Assembly (NCBI GenBank): GCA_028277025.1 | Contig: JAPYVG010000096.1 | Coordinates: 1 to 6,043 of the forward strand | Direction: 5' to 3' | Origin: Sulfolobaceae archaeon | GTDB lineage: Archaea; Thermoproteota; Thermoprotei_A; Sulfolobales; Sulfolobaceae | Length of the DNA: 6,043 nt | In this document: positions 1 to 5,713 of the stretch, piece by piece | Layout of the letters: each line of letters begins with the position of its first letter | Numbering within the stretch: the stretch's first letter is position 1 | The notes under the pieces: generated by a model | What the model saw: only the letters and a program-made list of their open reading frames with translations | Databases searched by the model: none | Told to the model about the DNA's origin: nothing | Program-made: the position numbers and the translations under genes

Positions 1-278
1 TTTGAAAATACTAATGGTATGAGGGCTATTTTTAGGCTTAACGTACCTCTTGGTACTGTTTTCACAGCGTTATGGTAGGAAAAAGTATGGGAAGTTGGTT
101 GAGTTGTGGGGTAGGGCTAAGGAGCTGGTCAAGGGTAAGGTTGTTGCTAAGGTTGTTGATGAGATGTGGACTTACTTGTACAAGAATACTAGAGCTTTTT
201 ACAAGTGGTTGTTTTGTTTATACTTCCCTAGGCGTTGGCGCACTTCTTAAGGTCTTAGGATTGTATAAAATTTTATGA
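1..278 (+). pseudogene. Decayed IS1-like transposase fragment
   Basis: A transposase-like protein is read in three successive frames. Frame 1 (from base 1) gives a helix-turn-helix-like segment, GMRAIFRLNVPLGTVFT, and stops at 73-75. Frame 2 continues with QRYGRKKYGKLVELWG and then DEMWTYLYKNTRAFYKW, ending at 248-250. Frame 3 then reads FVYTSLGVG and stops at 276-278. Each switch is equivalent to a +1 insertion or a 2-base deletion, one near 62-72 and one near 208-218. The DE-x-W-(T/S)-(Y/F) motif followed by aromatic and basic residues resembles the first catalytic-aspartate region of IS1-family DDE transposases (InsB has DEQWSYV), and archaeal IS1-like elements carry a similar stretch. The N-terminus lies outside the window. 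Everything after the first catalytic region is missing or unrecognisable, so the gene cannot make an active enzyme. The family call comes from motif recognition; I cannot name the specific element. Confidence 0.72.
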
Positions 279-392
279 TGAAATAATACAAACTTTACGG
301 TTTATCTGAAACTGCTAACAACGGCTTAACCTAGTACCTTGGCCTCCATGTAGTATTCTCAGCCTAGATAGTACAAAATTTTGTTGAGAAAA

Positions 393-402
393 ATTTATAA
401 AT
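393..402. promoter_or_regulatory. Orphan TATA-box-like palindrome
   Basis: The sequence ATTTATAAAT is a perfect palindrome. On the plus strand it is preceded by an A-rich stretch (GAGAAAA), the arrangement of a Sulfolobales BRE plus TATA box. No open frame begins 25-30 nt downstream on either strand. It may be a relic, drive an untranslated RNA, or be chance in AT-rich DNA. Confidence 0.25.
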
Positions 403-615
403 CAAAAAGCAGATTTTTTATTTATTACAAAAAAAAGATATTTTAGTAATATTGGCAATTCTTCATATCACGATTAGTACAATACACCTTATCATAGCTT
501 TGAGTGAGCATGAAAAGAGTAAAAGATTTTAGTAAAACTAAAGAAGAAGTTATTTTTATATTCTATCATATAGAAAAACATTAATTAATAAAAAGCATAT
601 TATCTTCTTGTAGTA

Positions 616-637
616 TGTGTTTACCAGTGGCGTAACT
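616..637 (-). repeat. 22-bp dispersed repeat, copy 1 (inverted partner at 1295-1316)
   Basis: On the minus strand these bases read agttacgccac, then t, then ggtaaacaca. The plus strand at 1295-1316 is the same except for g in place of that t, so 21 of 22 positions match in inverted orientation, 658 bp apart. The copy at 1295-1316 lies inside the broken minus-strand gene. The copy here sits in AT-rich DNA with no matching open frame around it. It could be a leftover of a second, more decayed copy of the same element or part of a terminal repeat. Confidence 0.7.
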
Positions 638-666
638 AATCACTTTTAATTAAACCGCGGGTAAAC
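619..666. repeat. Imperfect hairpin, 12-position stem and 24-nt loop
   Basis: Bases 619-630 (gtttaccagtgg) can pair with 655-666 (ccgcgggtaaac), with one A-G mismatch and one G-U wobble. The loop is 631-654 and AT-rich. The left arm overlaps the 22-bp repeat, and the right arm is itself a weaker third version of the same core (CGGGTAAAC). The hairpin may therefore come from two inverted copies of one short repeat. It has no following T-tract, so it does not look like a terminator. Confidence 0.4.
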
Positions 667-1107
667 TCTAGCTTTCACGCTTCTTATACAACTTCACCAT
701 CATAATGAATTACACCCTCCTCGATTCTGAAGTCGTCATTCCATTAAGCCTTGAGTTTATGAGCGTTTCCGTTCCTTGCAAGTTTATAAAACTATACTCG
801 AGACTTTTAAATGTTCGGCAAGCTAACAGAAACTTACTGTGCTTCCAAACTTTATAAAATGTCTGTGATCTCTTCTGAATTTTTATTTAGAAATGTAACT
901 TTTATCAGAAAAGGTGTGGGCATGTTGTTCCTATAGAGAGTACTAAATCGTGTCTACAAACTCTTTTTATTCCCCTTTCTTTACAGAATTTCTCCCAATA
1001 AGAACGGAATCCCTCTCACAAAGTAAAGAGTATATAAGACTGTAACGCTTCTACGCAACTACTCGTTATTTTTAATCACTTCTAAATATCGTTTTGACAA
1101 GTTCTGT

Positions 1108-1540
1108 TTATATAGTATTACCGAAGTAGTTTTTATTGATGATCTCCCTAACTGATGACGGGCACTGCTCACGAGGTTTGGGGAGTGATAAAAGTGGGAG
1201 GGTATTGGTGTTTCCCTCGACTAGCCCCAAGGACTTAAGGGTGAATGTGTATGATCCCTTAGCCCGTGGTGGAATTAGAAGAAAAGTAAGGAAAAGTTAC
1301 GCCACGGGTAAACACAACCCTATCGTAAATTCCACCCTTGCAAATATTCCTCCTTTTTCTACTAACAGACGCCATGAAAGAATAAGGAGTGCCCTTCAGC
1401 ACTTTTAAACTCTTACCGTAATACTTCCTCATAATGTCTCTAAGGCTAACGTCACCATAAATCAGAACATGCAAACTGAGCAAAGTTAGCTTCTCCTCAG
1501 AACCCACATTAGCTCTAATAGTGAGCCATGAACTATGGGT
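1108..1540 (-). pseudogene. Frameshifted minus-strand gene of unrecognised family
   Basis: Two minus-strand frames overlap and read as one protein. Frame A is stop-free over 1262-1540 and starts at or before a GTG at 1507. It contains SEEKLTLLSLHVLIYGDVS, then LRDIMRKYYGKSLKVLKG, a possible DNA-binding helix-turn-helix, then a basic stretch SRKRR. It ends at TAA 1259-1261. Frame B is stop-free over 1111-1296 and carries on with AKGSYTFTLKSLGLVEGN and SSVREIINKNYFGN to TAA 1108-1110. One frameshift between 1262 and 1296 joins them into about 144 codons. Frame A resumes upstream of 1540 beyond two TAG codons (1541-1543, 1565-1567), so the original gene may have begun near 1696. Codon choice (AGG/AGA, GGT, GTT) resembles that of the transposase fragment, and GC is higher than in the flanks. 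I do not recognise the family; a transposase or other mobile-element protein is a guess. The plus strand is also open over 1136-1408, so the strand choice is likely but not proven. Confidence 0.5.
1295..1316 (+). repeat. 22-bp dispersed repeat, copy 2
   Basis: This is the inverted partner of 616-637, differing at one base. It lies inside the broken minus-strand gene, where it encodes VFTRGVT, directly beside the interval where the frame changes (1262-1296). CCACGGG at 1302-1308 can also pair with CCCGTGG at 1263-1269, a perfect 7-bp inverted repeat bracketing that same interval. Confidence 0.65.
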
Positions 1541-1829
1541 CTAATGATGACACAGAGTATTAGTCTAAGAAGGAGGCACAGTTTTTGCGCCCATCTTTAC
1601 TCCCATTCCTGCAGAGACTTTAAATAATACATAGACGTTAGGGATACTCAAGTGCACTGGGACTTTATTAAAGCGTGTGCGGTTACATAACGGAGTTCAT
1701 AAAGTCTTCAGCTGACGTTTATTTAGGGGAAGCGGTATGTTACTGACAAAGAGTAATAATCTCTGGGGGTATTATTAGGTGGTTATAAAACCTTAGGTAA
1801 AACTCATAAACCTTCTAAAAGCACTATCA
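1541..1829. other. Intergenic, no intact gene
   Basis: Nothing complete is encoded here. The minus frame of the broken gene is stop-free again over 1568-1696, with PNVYVLFKVSAGMGVKMGAK in the middle, separated from it by TAG codons at 1541-1543 and 1565-1567. A TTTAAA-like box lies at about 1619-1624. On the left side of the glycosyltransferase stop the minus strand has only short T runs, so no clear terminator is seen. Confidence 0.4.
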
Positions 1830-2594
1830 TTACAAGTAATATCCTAAAGCGAACGGGATCCCCTTAACTAGAGTTACTGGTAGCAGTTTGACCTTCTCTC
1901 CCAAAGTTAACCCCGGTCTACTCTTCCTCTCGTAAATAAACCTCTCGTACTCAGTCCCCCTCAATAACTTAGCGTTCTTTCCATACTTATACCACTTCCT
2001 CATGAAATGCCATAAGGAGTCATCTTCCACGTGATAAACCGCATTAGGAATGAACTGTACCTTACCTTTATACAGCTTCATAACGTTAAAGTATATCACG
2101 CTGTCCTCAAAAGCGTTAAGTTTATTCCTAAGATTTTCAGGTATCATTTCATAAGCCTTCAATAGAAGTTGCCTATCATACATTCTGGGGATTATACCAC
2201 CATTTGTAACTGACAGATTCTCAGCCCACTTTTTATGAGTTATTTCTCTGTCCACGCTCATTAACTTGTGAACTATGCCTCTGCCAATAGTTATTTCCCC
2301 TAATGCAATAACTTTCTCCTCAAATCCCTTAAAGTTTTCAGAGAAGTACATGTCTGAATCGAGATTGACTACGTATTCTCCGCTTGCAATTTTTGCTCCC
2401 TCAATCCTGGCTATTAACCTACTGCCCCTCACTTGAAGAACTCTTGCACCCTCTTTTTCAGCAATTTCTACTGTTCTGTCCGTGGAAAAAGAGTCAACTA
2501 CTATTACTTCGTCAGCCACCTTGAGAGAGGAACTGATTGCAACTCTAATGGTTTTCTCGCTGTTAAGCGTCGGAATTACAACACTTATTTTCAT
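1830..2594 (-). CDS. Family 2 glycosyltransferase
   Basis: This 254-residue enzyme should transfer a sugar from a nucleotide- or lipid-activated donor to a growing glycan at the cytoplasmic side of the membrane. The GT-A fold of family GT2 is plain. SVVIPTLNSE at 4-13 is the first strand and nucleotide-binding loop, VIVVDSFSTDRT at 30-41 is the characteristic second strand with Asp34, and LDSDMY at 78-83 holds the metal-binding DxD (Asp79, Asp81). FEDS at 162-165 supplies an Asp-Glu pair where GT2 enzymes have their catalytic base. His188 in YHVEDDSLWHF, followed by the aromatic and basic RKWYKYGKNAK, is typical of the C-terminal acceptor region. The last 18 or so residues (LLPVTLVKGIPFALGYYL) are hydrophobic and may touch the membrane, but no clear transmembrane segments or signal peptide are seen. 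Start at ATG 2594: the conserved first strand begins at residue 3 and a TATA-like box lies about 26 nt upstream. It stands alone and divergent from the methyltransferase gene. Donor and acceptor sugars cannot be told. Confidence 0.9.
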   Translation of the reverse strand: MKISVVIPTLNSEKTIRVAISSSLKVADEVIVVDSFSTDRTVEIAEKEGARVLQVRGSRLIARIEGAKIASGEYVVNLDSDMYFSENFKGFEEKVIALGEITIGRGIVHKLMSVDREITHKKWAENLSVTNGGIIPRMYDRQLLLKAYEMIPENLRNKLNAFEDSVIYFNVMKLYKGKVQFIPNAVYHVEDDSLWHFMRKWYKYGKNAKLLRGTEYERFIYERKSRPGLTLGEKVKLLPVTLVKGIPFALGYYL

Positions 2595-2616
2595 TCACGC
2601 TATAGTTTAGAGAGAC

Positions 2617-2624
2617 AATTTATA
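2617..2624 (-). promoter_or_regulatory. TATA box of the glycosyltransferase gene
   Basis: On the minus strand the sequence is aaaagc followed by TATAAATT, a good BRE-TATA arrangement for Sulfolobales. Its centre is about 26 nt before ATG 2594, so transcription should start at or next to the A of the ATG. No Shine-Dalgarno is present, consistent with a leaderless mRNA. Confidence 0.6.
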
Positions 2625-2921
2625 GCTTTTACGAGAATGTTTAACGTAATAAATTCGTCCTTTAGAGTTTAAGTTAATTCTTCCTTATTACTGGTGAGAT
2701 ATCTATAAGTGTTATCTTTTCTCTAGAAGATTAAATCAATTTTTATAGACAATGTTTTGTGAATTATTTTAATTTTTATTAGATACCACATGATTTACTT
2801 TAATCAAACGCTAGATTTAGATTTTACCTCGATTTAATGAGATCTAACAAAATTCAGCTCATCCACAAAGTGTGTAAATAACTTATACGCAATCCGGTCT
2901 TGGTATTAGACTTTAACTATA

Positions 2922-2943
2922 TTTTATTAAACCTATTTATATT
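2922..2943 (+). promoter_or_regulatory. Candidate TATA region of the methyltransferase gene
   Basis: Two AT-rich boxes are present. TATTAAA at 2925-2931 is centred 28 nt before ATG 2956 and would give a leaderless message. TTTATATT at 2936-2943 is the better-looking TATA, but a start 25 nt further on would fall inside the frame, before the in-frame GTG at 2980. The first box fits the annotated start; the second would shorten the protein by eight residues. Confidence 0.4.
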
Positions 2944-2955
2944 ACATGGTAATGT

Positions 2956-3747
2956 ATGATAGTTAATCTGAAACCATTTGTGAACTTACCTGCTAAGGTG
3001 ATTCTCTTAAGGAGGAGTGACTTTGCAGCATTTTACCAGGTCGTAATAGAAAATATTTACTCTCCTTTACTCTCCAACATTAAAGAAGGAGACGTTGTTG
3101 TTGATGCTGGTGCAAACATAGGCTTGTTTTCTATCCTAGCATCTTTTAAGGTTAAGGATAAAGGAAAGGTTATAGCTATAGAACCAGAACCAAATAACCT
3201 AAAAATCTTGAAACAGAACGTGGAATTAAATAAACTGAATAATGTAATTGTAATTCCTAAAGCACTATATGACAAACCTGGCAAAATGGTCAGTATGAAA
3301 GGCGAAGGCGTTGGAGCATATGTATCTGAAGATGGTGAAGGATTAGTTGAGACTACTACTATAGATAAGATAGTGGAAGAAACTGGCCTAAAACCTAGAA
3401 TACTGAAAATGGATATAGAAGGATCTGAAGGCAAAGCACTAATTGGTGGCATAAATACTCTGAAACACTTGGAACTAATAGAAATAGAAGTTCATGATGA
3501 AGAAAACATGGAAAAAGTCGAGGAAATATTGTCTGGATTTAGGAAGAGAGAGTTGGCAATAGAGGATTTAGGAAATGTTTACAAGCAGTTCTTAAAGCAC
3601 CCTTTTGGGTTACTTAGGATTGAGATGGCAAATCGTTTTTCTACTACGAAACGCGTGTTGCTATCTAAAATTAAAAAGGAAGGCAGTAACACTGCTCAGT
3701 ACCCTAAACAGATAGTTTATTATAGGCTAAGGAACGACCCTTCTTAA
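2956..3747 (+). CDS. FkbM-family SAM-dependent methyltransferase
   Basis: A 263-residue class I methyltransferase of the FkbM type, which usually O-methylates sugars or polyketides; here a glycan hydroxyl is the likely acceptor. Motif I, VVVDAGANIGLFS (47-59), is the glycine-rich SAM-binding loop. VIAIEPEPNN (72-81) holds the acidic residue (Glu76) expected to bind the SAM ribose. LKQNVELNKLNNVIVI (85-100) matches the family's next helix and strand. LKMDIEGSE (150-158) is the FkbM signature just after the TTTIDKI segment. The region after about 190 is more variable and basic and probably forms the acceptor side. No signal peptide or membrane helix is seen, so it is cytoplasmic. ATG 2956 is the only ATG that reaches the SAM loop without truncation; an in-frame TAA lies immediately upstream at 2950-2952, and the ATG at 2946 is in another frame. 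GTG 2980 is an alternative start. The gene converges on the carbamoyltransferase gene, with 107 bp between the stop codons. The exact substrate is unknown. Confidence 0.9.
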   Translation: MIVNLKPFVNLPAKVILLRRSDFAAFYQVVIENIYSPLLSNIKEGDVVVDAGANIGLFSILASFKVKDKGKVIAIEPEPNNLKILKQNVELNKLNNVIVIPKALYDKPGKMVSMKGEGVGAYVSEDGEGLVETTTIDKIVEETGLKPRILKMDIEGSEGKALIGGINTLKHLELIEIEVHDEENMEKVEEILSGFRKRELAIEDLGNVYKQFLKHPFGLLRIEMANRFSTTKRVLLSKIKKEGSNTAQYPKQIVYYRLRNDPS

Positions 3748-3824
3748 TCTGATAGCGAATATTAGCACTGAATTATTTTAATTAGGTGAAAATAAATTAA
3801 ATTGTATACTAAGGCCTTTACATA

Positions 3825-3840
3825 ACAATAAAAATAAGAA
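3825..3840 (-). terminator. T-rich terminator after the carbamoyltransferase gene
   Basis: On the minus strand, 15-30 nt past the TGA at 3855-3857, the sequence reads ttcttatttttattgt. Archaeal RNA polymerase stops at such T-rich tracts without needing a hairpin. It lies in the convergent spacer. On the plus strand only a weak AATTATTTTAATT at about 3772-3784 follows the methyltransferase stop. Confidence 0.45.
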
Positions 3841-3854
3841 CAGAACAAACGTTT

Positions 3855-5642
3855 TCATCTTTTTCTTATTATCCAGCCTTGCATGTACATTGTATCAAAT
3901 CCTCCGACTGCAAAACTCCTTATAGCGTCTTGGGGAGTCTCAACTAAGGGCTCACCAGCAAGGTTAAAGGAAGTATTCATTATAAGTCCCTCACCCTTTA
4001 AGTCCTTAAATGCCTTAATCAAATCATACCACGTTTTATTAACATCCCTAGTAACTGTCTGAGGTCTTGCTGTCAGATCAACGTGACAAGTTACCGGAAC
4101 CCTCTCACAAACCTCCTCACTCTTATAGCGGAACATTAAAATCATAAACTCGTGAGAGACTGGGTCTTTAAAGTAAACGCCCTTATCCTCATCAAGCAAA
4201 GATGGGGCTAGGGGCCTCCACCACTCCCTACCCTTAATATCATTAACTAAACGCCAATAATCTTTCCTAGTTGGATCCGCAATGATTGAACGATTGCCCA
4301 AAGCCCTAGGGCCTAGCTCAGCCCTACCTTGATACCAAGTAACAATCCCACCCTTAGCAACTAAATCAGCAACACCATTAACGTCATCACCAACATACTC
4401 AGCCTTAAACTTACTCCTCTCTATGACTTTCTTAATCTCATCGTCTGAATATTCCGGTCCTAAATAAACGTCTATAAGTCTACCGTGTCTAATCTTCCCT
4501 CCTAAAACGTGTTCATAGACGTAAGCAGCGGCACCAATGGGACCACCAGCATCATTGGCTGCAGGGAAAATAAAAATATCGTTAAAAATATGGGAGTAAT
4601 ATAACTCCATATTAGCCTTAGCATTTAAAGCAACACCACCAGCCAAAGCAACCTTATCCTCACCAGTATGAGACTTAGCCCACTTACCAGTAGCTACTAC
4701 TGCCTCTTCGGTAACCCTTTGGACTGCCCAAGCTATGTTAACAGCATCTTCATTTAGCTCACCCTTAGGATTCCAGTTAAGAACTTTACTACCAATTACC
4801 TTCTCTGCAATATCATAATATACGGAAAGTATCTTTACAAGGTCTTTACTCTTTATAGGCTTACCGTCGTTTAGAATTACGTAAGGCTCATCGCCCTCTG
4901 GAGTGATCTTAACAAACTCCTTAAGTTTATCATAATAAAGTGATTGTTTACCATAAGGTGCTAAACCCATGCCTTTTCCCGGTCCTTCAAGCCTGCCCAG
5001 TTTTATCCCTTGCATTATCTTCTCATAAAGGAATCCTAAGGAAGAGTATGAGGCGTACATAGAAAGAACTGGCTCAAAATTTCCGTCTTTAACTTTCCAG
5101 ACTACTGTAGATTCATATTCGCCAGAACCATCAATTGTTAAAACAGTAGCTGAGTTAAAACCGGAAAAATAATAAGCGGATGCTGCGTGAGCTAAGTGAT
5201 GCTTAACTGGATAAATCTTAATTTCTGAAGATACTTCTTCACCTATGTCACTAATTGCCTTTCTTATTAGCTGTTCAGCCAACTTCATATAATCTCCTTT
5301 AACTAAGTCTAAGGCGTATGTTGTTAACCCTTCTTCGAAATCTAATGCACCATGAGAGAACATTCCAATTACTGAGCCCAAATAAGCCCTAAATCTACGA
5401 TCTTTAGCAGAGAAGAGTGAAGGATCCCAATTTACTGCATAGGCATCAACGTCTTTAGGCTTAACTCCTTGCTTTTTCAAGAATTTGAAAGCTTCCTTAA
5501 GGGAGTTTAATGGAGGTTCTCCTTCTGAGTGCTTATGTCTTGTAAACCTCTCCTCCTCTACTGCAAAAATCAATTTACCGTCTTGAATTATAGCGGTGGC
5601 ATGATCATGTTCTATGGGCCATTGAAACCCAATTACTAGCAT
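3855..5642 (-). CDS. NodU/CmcH/TobZ-family O-carbamoyltransferase
   Basis: This 595-residue enzyme should make carbamoyl-adenylate from carbamoyl phosphate and ATP and pass the carbamoyl group to a hydroxyl, most likely of a sugar. The length is usual for the family and both domains are complete. The Kae1-like ASKHA domain (about 1-385) opens with VIGFQWPIEHDHATAI and has AVEEERFTRHKHS at 27-39. HHLAHA at 148-153 carries the HxxxH metal ligands (His148, His152), followed by TIDGSGEYES at 169-178. GGVALN is at 335-340 and AANDAGGPIGAA at 361-372, with Asp364 the likely third ligand. The YrdC-like C-terminal domain (about 390-595) has GRAELGPRALGNRS at 439-452, WWRPLAPSLL at 474-483 and MNTSFNLAGEPLV at 555-567, which belong to the carbamoyl-phosphate/ATP site. 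No signal peptide or membrane helix is seen. ATG 5642 starts right at the first strand of the domain. The gene is divergent from a glycosyltransferase-like gene and convergent with a methyltransferase, which favours glycan decoration over antibiotic synthesis. The acceptor is inferred only. Confidence 0.94.
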   Translation of the reverse strand: MLVIGFQWPIEHDHATAIIQDGKLIFAVEEERFTRHKHSEGEPPLNSLKEAFKFLKKQGVKPKDVDAYAVNWDPSLFSAKDRRFRAYLGSVIGMFSHGALDFEEGLTTYALDLVKGDYMKLAEQLIRKAISDIGEEVSSEIKIYPVKHHLAHAASAYYFSGFNSATVLTIDGSGEYESTVVWKVKDGNFEPVLSMYASYSSLGFLYEKIMQGIKLGRLEGPGKGMGLAPYGKQSLYYDKLKEFVKITPEGDEPYVILNDGKPIKSKDLVKILSVYYDIAEKVIGSKVLNWNPKGELNEDAVNIAWAVQRVTEEAVVATGKWAKSHTGEDKVALAGGVALNAKANMELYYSHIFNDIFIFPAANDAGGPIGAAAYVYEHVLGGKIRHGRLIDVYLGPEYSDDEIKKVIERSKFKAEYVGDDVNGVADLVAKGGIVTWYQGRAELGPRALGNRSIIADPTRKDYWRLVNDIKGREWWRPLAPSLLDEDKGVYFKDPVSHEFMILMFRYKSEEVCERVPVTCHVDLTARPQTVTRDVNKTWYDLIKAFKDLKGEGLIMNTSFNLAGEPLVETPQDAIRSFAVGGFDTMYMQGWIIRKR

Positions 5643-5662
5643 ATTAGGTACTTGCTTAAGGG

Positions 5663-5693
5663 TATTATTAACTTTATCTATAGCTTTTAAAAA
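5663..5693. promoter_or_regulatory. Shared divergent promoter region
   Basis: Only 71 bp separate the two start codons. The palindrome TTTTAAAA at 5685-5692 is centred 25 nt before ATG 5714, the right place for the TATA box of a leaderless plus-strand mRNA. Read on the minus strand, the same box would start the carbamoyltransferase message with a leader of about 20 nt. A second minus-strand box, taataata (about 5662-5670), is centred about 25 nt before ATG 5642 and would give a leaderless message instead. No Shine-Dalgarno precedes either gene. Confidence 0.5.
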
Positions 5694-5713
5694 CGGGATG
5701 TAATAATTCTTGC

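Larger units (their letters stand above)
279..1107. other. AT-rich non-coding stretch with decayed scraps
   Basis: I see no convincing gene in these 829 bases. GC is very low in places (9 of 60 bases over 541-600). Short perfect palindromes of the form xxAAAATTTTxx lie at 265-276 (straddling the left edge) and 373-384, and an inverted repeat TTCTAT/ATAGAA lies at 561-575. TATA-like boxes occur at 393-402, about 849-858 and about 1028-1037 with no gene in position behind them. The minus strand has a 36-codon stop-free segment at 908-1015 (including WEKFCKERGIKRVCRHD) and a 19-codon one at 687-743. Both look protein-like but are too short to call genes. The stretch is best read as eroded remains of earlier insertions next to the transposase fragment. 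Confidence 0.55.
2595..2955. other. Divergent intergenic region, 361 bp
   Basis: This AT-rich spacer separates the divergent glycosyltransferase and methyltransferase genes and should hold both promoters, each close to its own gene. I see no RNA gene or credible small ORF in the middle. A short AGATATCT palindrome lies near 2697-2704. A plus-strand open frame running out of the glycosyltransferase gene to 2672 is an antisense shadow. Confidence 0.5.

Noticed and set aside
72..278. A 68-codon plus-strand ORF taken as a gene
   Set aside because: Only its last part (FVYTSLGVG onward) continues the transposase; the rest is out of frame with the transposase-like sequence, so it belongs to the pseudogene.
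265..384. The palindromes at 265-276 and 373-384 as ends of a small mobile element
   Set aside because: They are only 12 bp, consist mainly of AAAATTTT, and have no flanking target duplication that I can see; AT-rich DNA yields such palindromes by chance.
1136..1408. A 90-codon plus-strand ORF starting with MMISLTDDGHC
   Set aside because: It lies opposite two minus-strand frames that join into a more protein-like product with Sulfolobales-like codon use. It has no promoter at a fitting distance and no recognisable motif. The strand choice remains somewhat open.
1541..1567. Stop-codon readthrough at the TAG codons as a real recoding system
   Set aside because: The same gene also carries a frameshift and lies in a stretch of decay, so ordinary loss of function explains the stops better.
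2433..2672. A 79-codon plus-strand ORF
   Set aside because: It is antisense to the N-terminal motifs of the glycosyltransferase and runs into its promoter, with no start signal or family resemblance.
3057..3452. A 131-codon minus-strand ORF
   Set aside because: It is fully antisense to the methyltransferase's SAM-binding and FkbM motifs and is rich in Ser, Pro and Thr, as expected of a shadow frame.
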